A program made the translations under genes and the position numbers. The notes below the pieces were generated by a model that was given only the letters and a program-made list of their open reading frames with translations, had not been told where the DNA came from and searched no databases. From Prinia subflava (Eukaryota > Chordata > Aves > Passeriformes > Cisticolidae): a stretch of 64,000 nucleotides of DNA. The stretch lies in contig NC_086247.1 of NCBI RefSeq assembly GCF_021018805.1, positions 97,853,338 through 97,917,337 of the forward strand, written 5' to 3'. This document shows, in pieces, positions 24,671 through 38,337 of the stretch (position 1 is the first letter of the stretch; each line of letters begins with the position of its first letter).

Positions 24671-26959
24671 TTGGTTTCCATGGCTTGCTTTCTGGAGTTG
24701 ATGAAAACACAAGTCATGTTAGTTGTTTGTGCTGCCAACCAGCAGAGAAGCTGCTGCAGACACTCTCTTGCTTTATCCATTACTGGCTTTTACGCTGCAC
24801 CGGTTGGTGTCTTTCATGTCCATAGAAGGAGAACTAAAGCTGTTACTGCCTAATTTACTAAGTTTCTGTGATAGAGCTATGTAACATAAAGATTTGCTTT
24901 ACAGAGTGAACAGTGATCTCTGCTTTTTGTTTCTATAGTTTGCTTTCTGGAGTTGATCAAAACACAAATCTTGTTAGTTGCTTGTGTTGCCAACCACCAG
25001 AGAAGCTGCTGCAGACACTTTCATGCCTTATGCTTTCTTTGCTTACACTCTGTACCAGTTAGTGTTTCCCATGTCTATAGAGCAAGACCAAAGCTGGTAT
25101 TGCCTAATTTGATAGAGTTCCATGTAAGAGCTATGTAACATAAAGATTTGCTTTTCAGAGTGAACAGTGATCTCTGCTTTTGGTTTCCAGGGCTTGCTTT
25201 CTGGAGTTGATGAAAACACAAGTCATGTTAGTTGCTTGTGTTGCCAACCACCAGAGAAGCTGCTGCAGACACTTTCATGCCTTATCCTTTACTTGCTTAC
25301 ACTCTGTACCAGTTAGTGTTTCCCATGTCTATAGAGCAAGACCAAAGCTGGTATTGCCTAATTTGGTAGAGTTCTATGTAAGAGCTATGTAACATAAAGA
25401 TTTGCTTTTCAGAGTGAACAGTCATCTCTGCTTTTGGTTTCCATGGCTTGCTTTCTGGAGTTGATGAAAACACAAGTCATGTTAGTTGTTTGTGCTGCCA
25501 ACCAGCAGAGAAGCTGCTGCAGACCCTCTCTTGCCTTATCCATTACTGGCTTTTACGCTGCACCTGTTGGTGTTTTTCATGTCCATAGGAGGAGAACTAA
25601 AGCTGTTACTGCCTAATTTACTAAGTTTCTGTGATAGAGCTATGTAACATAAAGATTTGCTTTACAGAGTGAACAGTGATCTCTGCTTTTGGTTTCTATA
25701 GTTTGCTTTCTGGAGTTGATCAAAACACAAGTCTTGTTAGTTGCTTGTGTTGCCAACCAGCAGAGAAGCTGCTGCAGACACTTTCATGCCTTATGCTTTA
25801 CTTGCTTACACTCTGTACCAGTTAGTGTTTCCCATGTCTATAGAGCAAGACCAAAGCTGGTATTGCCTAATTTGGTAGAGTTCCATGTAAGAGCTATGTA
25901 ACATAAAGATTTGCTTTACAGAATGAACAGTGATCTCTGCTTTTGGTTTCTATAGTTTGCTTTCTGGAGTTGATCAAAACACAAGTCTTGTTAGTTGCTT
26001 GTGTTGCCAACCAGCAGAGAAGCTGCTGCAGACACTTTCATGCATTATGCTTTACTTGCTTACACTCTGTACCAGTTAGTGTTTCCCATGTCTATAGAGC
26101 AAGACCAAAGCTGGTATTGCCTAATTTGGTAGAGTTCCATGTAAGAGCTATGTAACATAAAGATTTGCTTTTCAGAGTGAACAGTGATCTCTGCTTTTGG
26201 TTTCCATGGCTTGCTTTCTGGAGTTGATGAAAACACAAGTCATGTTAGTTGCTTGTGCTGCCAACCAGCAGAGAAGCTGCTGCAGACACTCCCTTGCTTT
26301 ATCCATTACTGGCTTTTACGCTGCACCGGTTGGTGTCTTTCATGTCCATAGGAGGAGAACTAAAGCTGTTACTGCCTAATTTACTAGGTTTCTGTGATAG
26401 AGCTATGTAACATAAAGATTTGCTTTACAGAGTGAACAGTGATCTCTGCTTTTGGTTTCTATGGTTTGCTTTCTGGAGTTGATCAAAACACAAGTCTTGT
26501 TAGTTGCTTGTGTTGCCAACCACCAGAGAAGCTGCTGCAGACACTTTCATGCCTTATGCTTTACTTGCTTACACTCTGTACCAGTTAGTGTTTCCCATGT
26601 CTATAGAGCAAGACCAAAGCTGGTATTGCCTAATTTGGTAGAGTTCCATGTAAGTGCTATGTAACATAAAGATTTGCTTTTCAGAGTGAACAGTGATCTC
26701 TGCTTTTGGTTTCCATGGCTTGCTTTCTGTAGTTGATGAAAACACAAGTCATGTTAGTTGTTTGTGCTGCCAACCAGCAGAGAAGCTGCTGCAGACCCTC
26801 TCTTGCCTTATCCATTACTTGCTTTTACGCTGCACCTTTGGTGTCTTTCATGTCCATAGAAGGAGAACTAAAGCTGTTACTGCCTAATTTACTAAGTTTC
26901 TGTGATAGAGCTATGTAACATAAAGATTTGCTTTTCAGAGTGAACAGTGATCTCTGCTT
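24307..26959. repeat. Ten-unit 2,653-bp block L-A-y-C-x-y-y-x-y-D
   Basis: L (24307), A (24671), y (24926), C (25180), x (25434), y (25689), y (25943), x (26197), y (26452), D (26706). Here A lacks TACGTA and is followed by a y rather than by B. The y at 24926 has CACAAATCTTG and TTTTTGTTTC at its start, and the C has GAGTTCTATG. The L-to-y(26452) part reappears at 36193-38337, offset 11,886 bp. Confidence 0.9.
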
Positions 26960-27323
26960 TTGGTTTCTATAGTTTGCTTTCTGGAGTTGATCAAAACACA
27001 AGTCTTGTCTGTTGTTTGTGTTCCCAAGAAATAGAGAAGCTGCTGAAGGCGCTTTCCTGCCTTTTGCAGTACCGGTTTACACTTTGCACATGTATGTGTT
27101 TTGCTTGTCACCAGACCACGAATAAAGGTGGGTACTTCCTAATTTGCTTGATTTCCATGAAAGAGCCATGTAACAGAAACCTTTCCTTTGACACTCCACC
27201 GGTTGATGTTTCTCATGTCTATAGAGCAAGACCAAAGCTGTTACTGCCTAATTTGCAAAGTTTCCATGAAAGAGCACTGTAACATAAAGCTTTGCTTTTC
27301 CGAGTGAACAGTGGTTTCTGCTT
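26960..27323 (+). repeat. L unit 16
   Basis: Standard body, preceded by CTTTTCAG. Opens an isolated five-unit HOR. Confidence 0.92.
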
Positions 27324-28340
27324 TTGGTTTCCATGGCTTGCTTTCTGGAGTTGATGAAAACACAAGTCATGTTAGTTGTTTGTGCTGCCAACAAGCAGAG
27401 AAGCTGCTGCAGACACTCTCTTGCTTTATCCATTACTGGCTTTTACGCTGCACCGGTTGGTGTCTTTCATGTCCATAGGAGGAGAACTAAAGCTGTTACT
27501 GCCTAATTTACTAAGTTTCTGTGATAGAGCTACGTAACATAAAGATTTGCTTTACAGAGTGAACAGTGATCTCTGCTTTTGGTTTCTATAGTTTGCTTTC
27601 TGGAGTTGATCAAAACACAAGTCTTGTTAGTTGCTTGTGTTGCCAACCACCTGAGAAGCTGCTGCAGACACTTTCATGCCTTATACTTTCTTTGCTTACA
27701 CTCTGTACCAGTTAGTGTTTCCCATGTCTATAGAGCAAGACCAAAGCTGGTATTGCCTAATTTGATAGAGTTCCATGTAAGAGCTATGTAACATAAAGAT
27801 TTGCTTTACAGAGTGAACTGTGATCTCTGCTTTTGGTTTCCAGGGCTTGCTTTCTGGAGTTGATGAAAACACAAGTCATGTTAGTTGCTTGTGTTGCCAA
27901 CCACCAGAGAAGCTGCTGCAGACACTTTCATGCCTTATCCTTTACTTGCTTACACTCTGTACCAGTTAGTGTTTCCCATGTCTATAGAGCAAGACCAAAG
28001 CTGGTATTGCCTAATTTGGTAGAGTTCCATGTAAGAGCTATGTAACATTAAGATTTGCTTTTCAGAGTGAACAGTGATCTCTGCTTTTGGTTTCCATGGC
28101 TTGCTTTCTGTAGTTGATGAAAACACAAGTCATGTTAGTTGTTTGTGCTGCCAACCAGCAGAGAAGCTGCTGCAGACCCTCTCTTGCCTTATCCATTACT
28201 TGCTTTTACGCTGCACCTTTGGTGTCTTTCATGTCCATAGAAGGAGAACTAAAGCTGTTACTGCCTAATTTACTAAGTTTCTGTGATAGAGCTATGTAAC
28301 ATAAAGATTTGCTTTACAGAGTGAACAGTGATCTCTGCTT
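26960..28340. repeat. Isolated 1,381-bp five-unit HOR copy
   Basis: L (26960), A (27324), B (27579), C (27833) and D (28087) form one standard L-A-B-C-D copy between a ten-unit block and a fifteen-unit HOR. A carries TACGTA as in the left half of the window. A one-base change, CCAACAAGCAG, marks this A. Confidence 0.92.
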
Positions 28341-28704
28341 TTGGTTTCTATAGTTTGCTTTCTGGAGTTGATCAAAACACAAGTCTTGTCTGTTGTTTGT
28401 GTTCCCAAGAAATAGAGAAGCTGCTGAAGGCGCTTTCCTGCCTTTTGCAGCACCGGTTTACACTTTGCACATGTATGTGTTTTGCTTGTCACCAGACCAC
28501 GAATAAAGGTGGGTACTTCCTAATTTGCTTGATTTCCATGAAAGAGCCATGTAACAGAAACCTTTCCTTTGACACTCCACCGGTTGATGTTTCTCATGTC
28601 TATAGAGCAAGACCAAAGCTGTTACTGCCTAATTTGCAAAGTTTCCATGAAAGAGCACTGTAACATAAAGCTTTGCTTTTCCGAGTGAACAGTGGTTTCT
28701 GCTT
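28341..28704 (+). repeat. L unit 17, GCAGCACCGG variant
   Basis: C at 28451 where the others have T. Opens the second fifteen-unit HOR. Confidence 0.92.
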
Positions 28705-31700
28705 TTGGTTTCCATGGCTTGCTTTCTGGAGTTGATGAAAACACAAGTCATGTTAGTTGTTTGTGCTGCCAACCAGCAGAGAAGCTGCTGCAGACACTCC
28801 CTTGCTTTATCCATTACTGGCTTTTACGCTGCACCGGTTGGTGTCTTTCATGTCCATAGGAGGAGAACTAAAGCTGTTACTGCCTAATTTACTAAGTTTC
28901 TGTGATAGAGCTACGTAACATAAAGATTTGCTTTACAGAGTGAACAGTGATCTCTGCTTTTGGTTTCTATAGTTTGCTTTCTGGAGTTGATCAAAACACA
29001 AGTCTTGTTAGTTGCTTGTGTTGCCAACCACCTGAGAAGCTGCTGCAGACACTTTCATGCCTTATACTTTCTTTGCTTACACTCTGTACCAGTTAGTGTT
29101 TCCCATGTCTATAGAGCAAGACCAAAGCTGGTATTGCCTAATTTGATAGAGTTCCATGTAAGAGCTATGTAACATAAAGATTTGCTTTACAGAGTGAACT
29201 GTGATCTCTGCTTTTGGTTTCCAGGGCTTGCTTTCTGGAGTTGATGAAAACACAAGTCATGTTAGTTGCTTGTGTTGCCAACCACCAGAGAAGCTGCTGC
29301 AGACACTTTCATGCCTTATCCTTTACTTGCTTACACTCTGTACCAGTTAGTGTTTCCCATGTCTATAGAGCAAGACCAAAGCTGGTATTGCCTAATTTGG
29401 TAGAGTTCCATGTAAGAGCTATGTAACATAAAGATTTGCTTTTCAGAGTGAACAGTGATCTCTGCTTTTGGTTTCCATGGCTTGCTTTCTGGAGTTGATG
29501 AAAACACAAGTCATGTTAGTTGTTTGTGCTGCCAACCAGCAGAGAAGCTGCTGCAGACCCTCTCTTGCCTTATCCATTACTGGCTTTTACGCTGCACCGG
29601 TTGGTGTTTTTCATGTCCATAGGAGGAGAACTAAAGCTGTTACTGCCTAATTTACTAAGTTTCTGTGATAGAGCTATGTAACATAAAGATTTGCTTTACA
29701 GAGTGAACAGTGATCTCTGCTTTTGGTTTCTGTAGTTTGCTTTCTGGAGTTGATCAAAACACAAGTCTTGTTAGTTGCTTGTGTTGCCAACCACCAGAGA
29801 AGCTGCTGCAGACACTTTCATGCCTTATGCTTTACTTGCTTACACTCTGTACCAGTTAGTGTTTCCCATGTCTATAGAGCAAGACCAAAGCTGGTATTGC
29901 CTAATTTGGTAGAGTTCCATGTAAGAGCTATGTAACATAAAGATTTGCTTTACAGAATGAACAGTGATCTCTGCTTTTGGTTTCTATAGTTTGCTTTCTG
30001 GAGTTGATCAAAACACAAGTCTTGTTAGTTGCTTGTGTTGCCAACCAGCAGAGAAGCTGCTGCAGACACTTTCATGCATTATGCTTTACTTGCTTACACT
30101 CTGTACCAGTTAGTGTTTCCCATGTCTATAGAGCAAGACAAAAGCTGGTATTGCCTAATTTGGTAGAGTTCCATGTAAGAGCTATGTAACATAAAGATTT
30201 GCTTTTCAGAATGAACAGTGATCTCTGCTTTTGGTTTCCATGGCTTGCTTTCTGGAGTTGATGAAAACACAAGTCATGTTAGTTGCTTGTGCTGCCAACC
30301 AGCAGAGAAGCTGCTGCAGACACTCCCTTGCTTTATCCATTACTGGCTTTTACGCTGCACCGGTTGGTGTCTTTCATGTCCATAGGAGGAGAACTAAAGC
30401 TGTTACTGCCTAATTTACTAGGTTTCTGTGATAGAGCTATGTAACATAAAGATTTGCTTTACAGAGTGAACTGTGATCTCTGCTTTTGGTTTCTATGGTT
30501 TGCTTTCTGGAGTTGATCAAAACACAAGTCTTGTTAGTTGCTTGTGTTGCCAACCACCAGAGAAGCTGCTGCAGACACTTTCATGCCTTATGCTTTACTT
30601 GCTTACACTCTGTACCAGTTAGTGTTTCCCATGTCTATAGAGCAAGACCAAAGCTGGTATTGCCTAATTTGGTAGAGTTCCATGTAAGAGCTATGTAACA
30701 TAAAGATTTGCTTTTCAGAGTGAACAGTCATCTCTGCTTTTGGTTTCCATGGCTTGCTTTCTGGAGTTGATGAAAACACAAGTCATGTTAGTTGTTTGTG
30801 CTGCCAACCAGCAGAGAAGCTGCTGCAGACCCTCTCTTGCCTTATCCATTACTGGCTTTTACGCTGCACCTGTTGGTGTTTTTCATGTCCATAGGAGGAG
30901 AACTAAAGCTGTTACTGCCTAATTTATTAAGTTTCTGTGATAGAGCTTTGTAACATAAAGATTTGCTTTACAGAGTGAACAGTGATCTCTGCTTTTGGTT
31001 TCTATAGTTTGCTTTCTGGAGTTGATCAAAACACAAGTCTTGTTAGTTGCTTGTGTTGCCAACCAGCAGAGAAGCTGCTGCAGACACTTTCATGCCTTAT
31101 GCTTTACTTGCTTACACTCTGTACCAGTTAGTGTTTCCCATGTCTATAGAGCAAGACCAAAGCTGGTATTGCCTAATTTGGTAGAGTTCCATGTAAGAGC
31201 TATGTAACATAAAGATTTGCTTTACAGAATGAACAGTGATCTCTGCTTTTGGTTTCTATAGTTTGCTTTCTGGAGTTGATCAAAACACAAGTCTTGTTAG
31301 TTGCTTGTGTTGCCAACCACCAGAGAAGCTGCTGCAGACACTTTCATGCATTATGCTTTACTTGCTTACACTCTGTACCAGTTAGTGTTTCCCATGTCTA
31401 TAGAGCAAGACAAAAGCTGGTATTGCCTAATTTGGTAGAGTTCCATGTAAGAGCTATGTAACATAAAGATTTGCTTTTCAGAGTGAACAGTGATCTCTGC
31501 TTTTGGTTTCCATGGCTTGCTTTCTGGAGTTGATGAAAACACAAGTCAAGTTGAGTTGCTTGTGCTGCCAACCAGCAGAGAAGCTGCTGCAGACACTCCC
31601 TTGCTTTATCCATTACTGGCTTTTACGCTGCACCGGTTGGTGTCTTTCATGTCCATAGGAGGAGAACTAAAGCTGTTACTGCCTAATTTACTAAGTTTCT

Positions 31701-32266
31701 GTGATAGAGCTATGTAACATAAAGATTTGCTTTACAGAGTGAACAGTGATCTCTGCTTTTGGTTTCTATAGTTTGCTTTCTGGAGTTGATCAAAACACAA
31801 GTCTTGGTAGTTGCTTGTGTTGCCAACCAGCAGAGAAGCTGCTGCAGACACTTTCATGCCTTATCCTTTACTTGCTTACACTCTGTACCAGTTAGTGTTT
31901 CCCATGTCTATAGAGCAAGACCAAAGCTGGTATTGCCTAATTTGATAGAGTTCCATGTAAGAGCTATGTAACATAAAGATTTGCTTTTCAGAGTGAACAG
32001 TGATCTCTGCTTTTGGTTTCCATGGCTTGCTTTCTGTAGTTGATGAAAACACAAGTCATGTTAGTTGTTTGTGCTGCCAACCAGCAGAGAAGCTGCTGCA
32101 GACCCTCTCTTGCCTTATCCATTACTTGCTTTTACGCTGCACCTTTGGTGTCTTTCATGTCCATAGAAGGAGAACTAAAGCTGTTACTGCCTAATTTACT
32201 AAGTTTCTGTGATAGAGCTATGTAACATAAAGATTTGCTTTTCAGAGTGAACAGTGATCTCTGCTT
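28341..32266. repeat. Fifteen-unit 3,926-bp HOR, copy 2
   Basis: Same order as copy 1, at an offset of 7,960 bp: L (28341), A (28705), B (28960), C (29214), D' (29468), y (29723), y (29977), x (30231), y (30486), x (30740), y (30995), y (31249), x' (31503), y (31759), D (32013). The L has GCAGCACCGG in place of GCAGTACCGG. The y at 31249 has CAAGACAAAAGC, where copy 1 has CAAGACCAAAGC. Confidence 0.93.
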
Positions 32267-32630
32267 TTGGTTTCTATAGTTTGCTTTCTGGAGTTGATCA
32301 AAACACAAGTCTTGTCTGTTGTTTGTGTTCCCAAGAAATAGAGAAGCTGCTGAAGGCGCTTTCCTGCCTTTTGCAGTACCGGTTTACACTTTGCACATGT
32401 ATGTGTTTTGCTTGTCACCAGACCACGAATAAAGGTGGGTACTTCCTAATTTGCTTGATTTCCATGAAAGAGCCATGTAACAGAAACCTTTCCTTTGACA
32501 CTCCACCGGTTGATGTTTCTCATGTCTATAGAGCAAGACCAAAGCTGTTACTGCCTAATTTGCAAAGTTTCCATGAAAGAGCACTGTAACATAAAGCTTT
32601 GCTTTTCCGAGTGAACAGTGGTTTCTGCTT
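32267..32630 (+). repeat. L unit 18
   Basis: Standard copy. Opens the third fifteen-unit HOR. Confidence 0.92.
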
Positions 32631-35600
32631 TTGGTTTCCATGGCTTGCTTTCTGGAGTTGATGAAAACACAAGTCATGTTAGTTGTTTGTGCTGCCAACC
32701 AGCAGAGAAGCTGCTGCAGACACTCCCTTGCTTTATCCATTACTGGCTTTTACGCTGCACCGGTTGGTGTCTTTCATGTCCATAGGAGGAGAACTAAAGC
32801 TGTTACTGCCTAATTTACTAAGTTTCTGTGATAGAGCTACGTAACATAAAGATTTGCTTTACAGAGTGAACAGTGATCTCTGCTTTTGGTTTCTATAGTT
32901 TGCTTTCTGGAGTTGATCAAAACACAAGTCTTGTTAGTTGCTTGTGTTGCCAACCACCTGAGAAGCTGCTGCAGACACTTTCATGCCTTATACTTTCTTT
33001 GCTTACACTCTGTACCAGTTAGTGTTTCCCATGTCTATAGAGCAAGACCAAAGCTGGTATTGCCTAATTTGATAGAGTTCCATGTAAGAGCTATGTAACA
33101 TAAAGATTTGCTTTACAGAGTGAACTGTGATCTCTGCTTTTGGTTTCCAGGGCTTGCTTTCTGGAGTTGATGAAAACACAAGTCATGTTAGTTGCTTGTG
33201 TTGCCAACCACCAGAGAAGCTGCTGCAGACACTTTCATGCCTTATCCTTTACTTGCTTACACTCTGTACCAGTTAGTGTTTCCCATGTCTATAGAGCAAG
33301 ACCAAAGCTGGTATTGCCTAATTTGGTAGAGTTCCATGTAAGAGCTATGTAACATAAAGATTTGCTTTTCAGAGTGAACAGTGATCTCTGCTTTTGGTTT
33401 CCATGGCTTGCTTTCTGGAGTTGATGAAAACACAAGTCATGTTAGTTGTTTGTGCTGCCAACCAGCAGAGAAGCTGCTGCAGACCCTCTCTTGCCTTATC
33501 CATTACTGGCTTTTACGCTGCACCGGTTGGTGTTTTTCATGTCCATAGGAGGAGAACTAAAGCTGTTACTGCCTAATTTACTAAGTTTCTGTGATAGAGC
33601 TATGTAACATAAAGATTTGCTTTACAGAGTGAACAGTGATCTCTGCTTTTGGTTTCTGTAGTTTGCTTTCTGGAGTTGATCAAAACACAAGTCTTGTTAG
33701 TTGCTTGTGTTGCCAACCACCAGAGAAGCTGCTGCAGACACTTTCATGCCTTATGCTTTACTTGCTTACACTCTGTACCAGTTAGTGTTTCCCATGTCTA
33801 TAGAGCAAGACCAAAGCTGGTATTGCCTAATTTGGTAGAGTTCCATGTAAGAGCTATGTAACATAAAGATTTGCTTTACAGAATGAACAGTGATCTCTGC
33901 TTTTGGTTTCTATAGTTTGCTTTCTGGAGTTGATCAAAACACAAGTCTTGTTAGTTGCTTGTGTTGCCAACCAGCAGAGAAGCTGCTGCAGACACTTTCA
34001 TGCCTTATGCTTTACTTGCTTACACTCTGTACCAGTTAGTGTTTCCCATGTCTATAGAGCAAGACAAAAGCTGGTATTGCCTAATTTGGTAGAGTTCCAT
34101 GTAAGAGCTATGTAACATAAAGATTTGCTTTTCAGAATGAACAGTGATCTCTGCTTTTGGTTTCCATGGCTTGCTTTCTGGAGTTGATGAAAACACAAGT
34201 CATGTTAGTTGCTTGTGCTGCCAACCAGCAGAGAAGCTGCTGCAGACACTCCCTTGCTTTATCCATTACTGGCTTTTACGCTGCACCGGTTGGTGTCTTT
34301 CATGTCCATAGGAGGAGAACTAAAGCTGTTACTGCCTAATTTACTAGGTTTCTGTGATAGAGCTATGTAACATAAAGATTTGCTTTACAGAGTGAACTGT
34401 GATCTCTGCTTTTGGTTTCTATGGTTTGCTTTCTGGAGTTGATCAAAACACAAGTCTTGTTAGTTGCTTGTGTTGCCAACCACCAGAGAAGCTGCTGCAG
34501 ACACTTTCATGCCTTATGCTTTACTTGCTTACACTCTGTACCAGTTAGTGTTTCCCATGTCTATAGAGCAAGACCAAAGCTGGTATTGCCTAATTTGGTA
34601 GAGTTCCATGTAAGAGCTATGTAACATAAAGATTTGCTTTTCAGAGTGAACAGTCATCTCTGCTTTTGGTTTCCATGGCTTGCTTTCTGGAGTTGATGAA
34701 AACACAAGTCATGTTAGTTGTTTGTGCTGCCAACCAGCAGAGAAGCTGCTGCAGACCCTCTCTTGCCTTATCCATTACTGGCTTTTACGCTGCACCTGTT
34801 GGTGTTTTTCATGTCCATAGGAGGAGAACTAAAGCTGTTACTGCCTAATTTATTAAGTTTCTGTGATAGAGCTTTGTAACATAAAGATTTGCTTTACAGA
34901 GTGAACAGTGATCTCTGCTTTTGGTTTCTATAGTTTGCTTTCTGGAGTTGATCAAAACACAAGTCTTGTTAGTTGCTTGTGTTGCCAACCAGCAGAGAAG
35001 CTGCTGCAGACACTTTCATGCCTTATGCTTTACTTGCTTACACTCTGTACCAGTTAGTGTTTCCCATGTCTATAGAGCAAGACCAAAGCTGGTATTGCCT
35101 AATTTGGTAGAGTTCCATGTAAGAGCTATGTAACATAAAGATTTGCTTTACAGAATGAACAGTGATCTCTGCTTTTGGTTTCTATAGTTTGCTTTCTGGA
35201 GTTGATCAAAACACAAGTCTTGTTAGTTGCTTGTGTTGCCAACCACCAGAGAAGCTGCTGCAGACACTTTCATGCATTATGCTTTACTTGCTTACACTCT
35301 GTACCAGTTAGTGTTTCCCATGTCTATAGAGCAAGACAAAAGCTGGTATTGCCTAATTTGGTAGAGTTCCATGTAAGAGCTATGTAACATAAAGATTTGC
35401 TTTTCAGAGTGAACAGTGATCTCTGCTTTTGGTTTCCATGGCTTGCTTTCTGGAGTTGATGAAAACACAAGTCAAGTTGAGTTGCTTGTGCTGCCAACCA
35501 GCAGAGAAGCTGCTGCAGACACTCCCTTGCTTTATCCATTACTGGCTTTTACGCTGCACCGGTTGGTGTCTTTCATGTCCATAGGAGGAGAACTAAAGCT

Positions 35601-36192
35601 GTTACTGCCTAATTTACTAAGTTTCTGTGATAGAGCTATGTAACATAAAGATTTGCTTTACAGAGTGAACAGTGATCTCTGCTTTTGGTTTCTATAGTTT
35701 GCTTTCTGGAGTTGATCAAAACACAAGTCTTGGTAGTTGCTTGTGTTGCCAACCAGCAGAGAAGCTGCTGCAGACACTTTCATGCCTTATCCTTTACTTG
35801 CTTACACTCTGTACCAGTTAGTGTTTCCCATGTCTATAGAGCAAGACCAAAGCTGGTATTGCCTAATTTGATAGAGTTCCATGTAAGAGCTATGTAACAT
35901 AAAGATTTGCTTTTCAGAGTGAACAGTGATCTCTGCTTTTGGTTTCCATGGCTTGCTTTCTGTAGTTGATGAAAACACAAGTCATGTTAGTTGTTTGTGC
36001 TGCCAACCAGCAGAGAAGCTGCTGCAGACCCTCTCTTGCCTTATCCATTACTTGCTTTTACGCTGCACCTTTGGTGTCTTTCATGTCCATAGAAGGAGAA
36101 CTAAAGCTGTTACTGCCTAATTTACTAAGTTTCTGTGATAGAGCTATGTAACATAAAGATTTGCTTTTCAGAGTGAACAGTGATCTCTGCTT
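32267..36192. repeat. Fifteen-unit 3,926-bp HOR, copy 3
   Basis: Directly follows copy 2 at 3,926 bp, with the same fifteen-unit order from L (32267) to D (35939). Copies 2 and 3 share the CAAGACAAAAGC variant and are more alike than either is to copy 1, which suggests a later tandem duplication. One difference is the y at 33903, which has CATGCCTTATG where copy 2 has CATGCATTATG. Confidence 0.93.
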
Positions 36193-36557
36193 TTGGTTTC
36201 TATAGTTTGCTTTCTGGAGTTGATCAAAACACAAGTCTTGTCTGTTGTTTGTGTTCCCAAGAAATAGAGAAGCTGCTGAAGGGCGCTTTCCTGCCTTTTG
36301 CAGTACCGGTTTACACTTTGCACATGTATGTGTTTTGCTTGTCACCAGACCACGAATAAAGGTGGGTACTTCCTAATTTGCTTGATTTCCATGAAAGAGC
36401 CATGTAACAGAAACCTTTCCTTTGACACTCCACCGGTTGATGTTTCTCATGTCTATAGAGCAAGACCAAAGCTGTTACTGCCTAATTTGCAAAGTTTCCA
36501 TGAAAGAGCACTGTAACATAAAGCTTTGCTTTTCCGAGTGTACAGTGGTTTCTGCTT
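36193..36557 (+). repeat. L unit 19, 365 bp with G insertion
   Basis: GAAGGGCGC at 36279-36287, where the other L units have GAAGGCGC, adds one base and breaks the 111-codon frame seen in the others. T at 36541 is shared with the L at 24307. Confidence 0.93.
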
Positions 36558-38337
36558 TTGGTTTCCATGGCTTGCTTTCTGGAGTTGATGAAAACACAAG
36601 TCATGTTAGTTGCTTGTGCTGCCAACCAGCAGAGAAGCTGCTGCAGACACTCTCTTGCTTTATCCATTACTGGCTTTTACGCTGCACCTTTGGTGTTTTT
36701 CATGTCCATAGGAGGAGAACTAAAGCTGTTACTGCCTAATTTACTAAGTTTCTGTGATAGAGCTATGTAACATAAAGATTTGCTTTACAGAGTGAACAGT
36801 GATCTCTGCTTTTGGTTTCTATAGTTTGCTTTCTGGAGTTGATCAAAACACAAATCTTGTTAGTTGCTTGTGTTGCCAACCACCAGAGAAGCTGCTGCAG
36901 ACACTTTCATGCCTTATGCTTTCTTTGCTTACACTCTGTACCAGTTAGTGTTTCCCATGTCTATAGAGCAAGACCAAAGCTGGTATTGCCTAATTTGATA
37001 GAGTTCCATGTAAGAGCTATGTAACATAAAGATTTGCTTTTCAGAGTGAACAGTGATCTCTGCTTTTGGTTTCCAGGGCTTGCTTTCTGGAGTTGATGAA
37101 AACACAAGTCATGTTAGTTGCTTGTGTTGCCAACCACCAGAGAAGCTGCTGCAGACACTTTCATGCCTTATCCTTTACTTGCTTACACTCTGTACCAGTT
37201 AGTGTTTCCCATGTCTATAGAGCAAGACCAAAGCTGGTATTGCCTAATTTGGTAGAGTTCTATGTAAGAGCTATGTAACATAAAGATTTGCTTTTCAGAG
37301 TGAACAGTCATCTCTGCTTTTGGTTTCCATGGCTTGCTTTCTGGAGTTGATGAAAACACAAGTCATGTTAGTTGTTTGTGCTGCCAACCAGCAGAGAAGC
37401 TGCTGCAGACCCTCTCTTGCCTTATCCATTACTGGCTTTTACGCTGCACCTGTTGGTGTTTTTCATGTCCATAGGAGGAGAACTAAAGCTGTTACTGCCT
37501 AATTTACTAAGTTTCTGTGATAGAGCTATGTAACATAAAGATTTGCTTTACAGAGTGAACAGTGATCTCTGCTTTTGGTTTCTATAGTTTGCTTTCTGGA
37601 GTTGATCAAAACACAAGTCTTGTTAGTTGCTTGTGTTGCCAACCAGCAGAGAAGCTGCTGCAGACACTTTCATGCCTTATGCTTTACTTGCTTACACTCT
37701 GTACCAGTTAGTGTTTCCCATGTCTATAGAGCAAGACCAAAGCTGGTATTGCCTAATTTGGTAGAGTTCCATGTAAGAGCTATGTAACATAAAGATTTGC
37801 TTTACAGAATGAACAGTGATCTCTGCTTTTGGTTTCTATAGTTTGCTTTCTGGAGTTGATCAAAACACAAGTCTTGTTAGTTGCTTGTGTTGCCAACCAG
37901 CAGAGAAGCTGCTGCAGACACTTTCATGCATTATGCTTTACTTGCTTACACTCTGTACCAGTTAGTGTTTCCCATGTCTATAGAGCAAGACAAAAGCTGG
38001 TATTGCCTAATTTGGTAGAGTTCCATGTAAGAGCTATGTAACATAAAGATTTGCTTTTCAGAGTGAACAGTGATCTCTGCTTTTGGTTTCCATGGCTTGC
38101 TTTCTGGAGTTGATCAAAACACAAGTCATGTTAGTTGCTTGTGCTGCCAACCAGCAGAGAAGCTGCTGCAGACACTCCCTTGCTTTATCCATTACTGGCT
38201 TTTACGCTGCACCGGTTGGTGTCTTTCATGTCCATAGGAGGAGAACTAAAGCTGTTACTGCCTAATTTACTAGGTTTCTGTGATAGAGCTATGTAACATA
38301 AAGATTTGCTTTACAGAGTGAACAGTGATCTCTGCTT
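36193..38337. repeat. L-A-y-C-x-y-y-x segment, second copy of the 24307 block
   Basis: L (36193), A (36558), y (36812), C (37066), x (37320), y (37575), y (37829) and x (38083) match 24307-26451 at an offset of about 11,886 bp. Shared private variants are GTGTACAGTGG at the end of L, CACAAATCTTG in the y unit and GAGTTCTATG in C. After this segment the two regions part: 26452 runs to D and L, while 38338 enters the nine-unit repeats. Confidence 0.88.
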
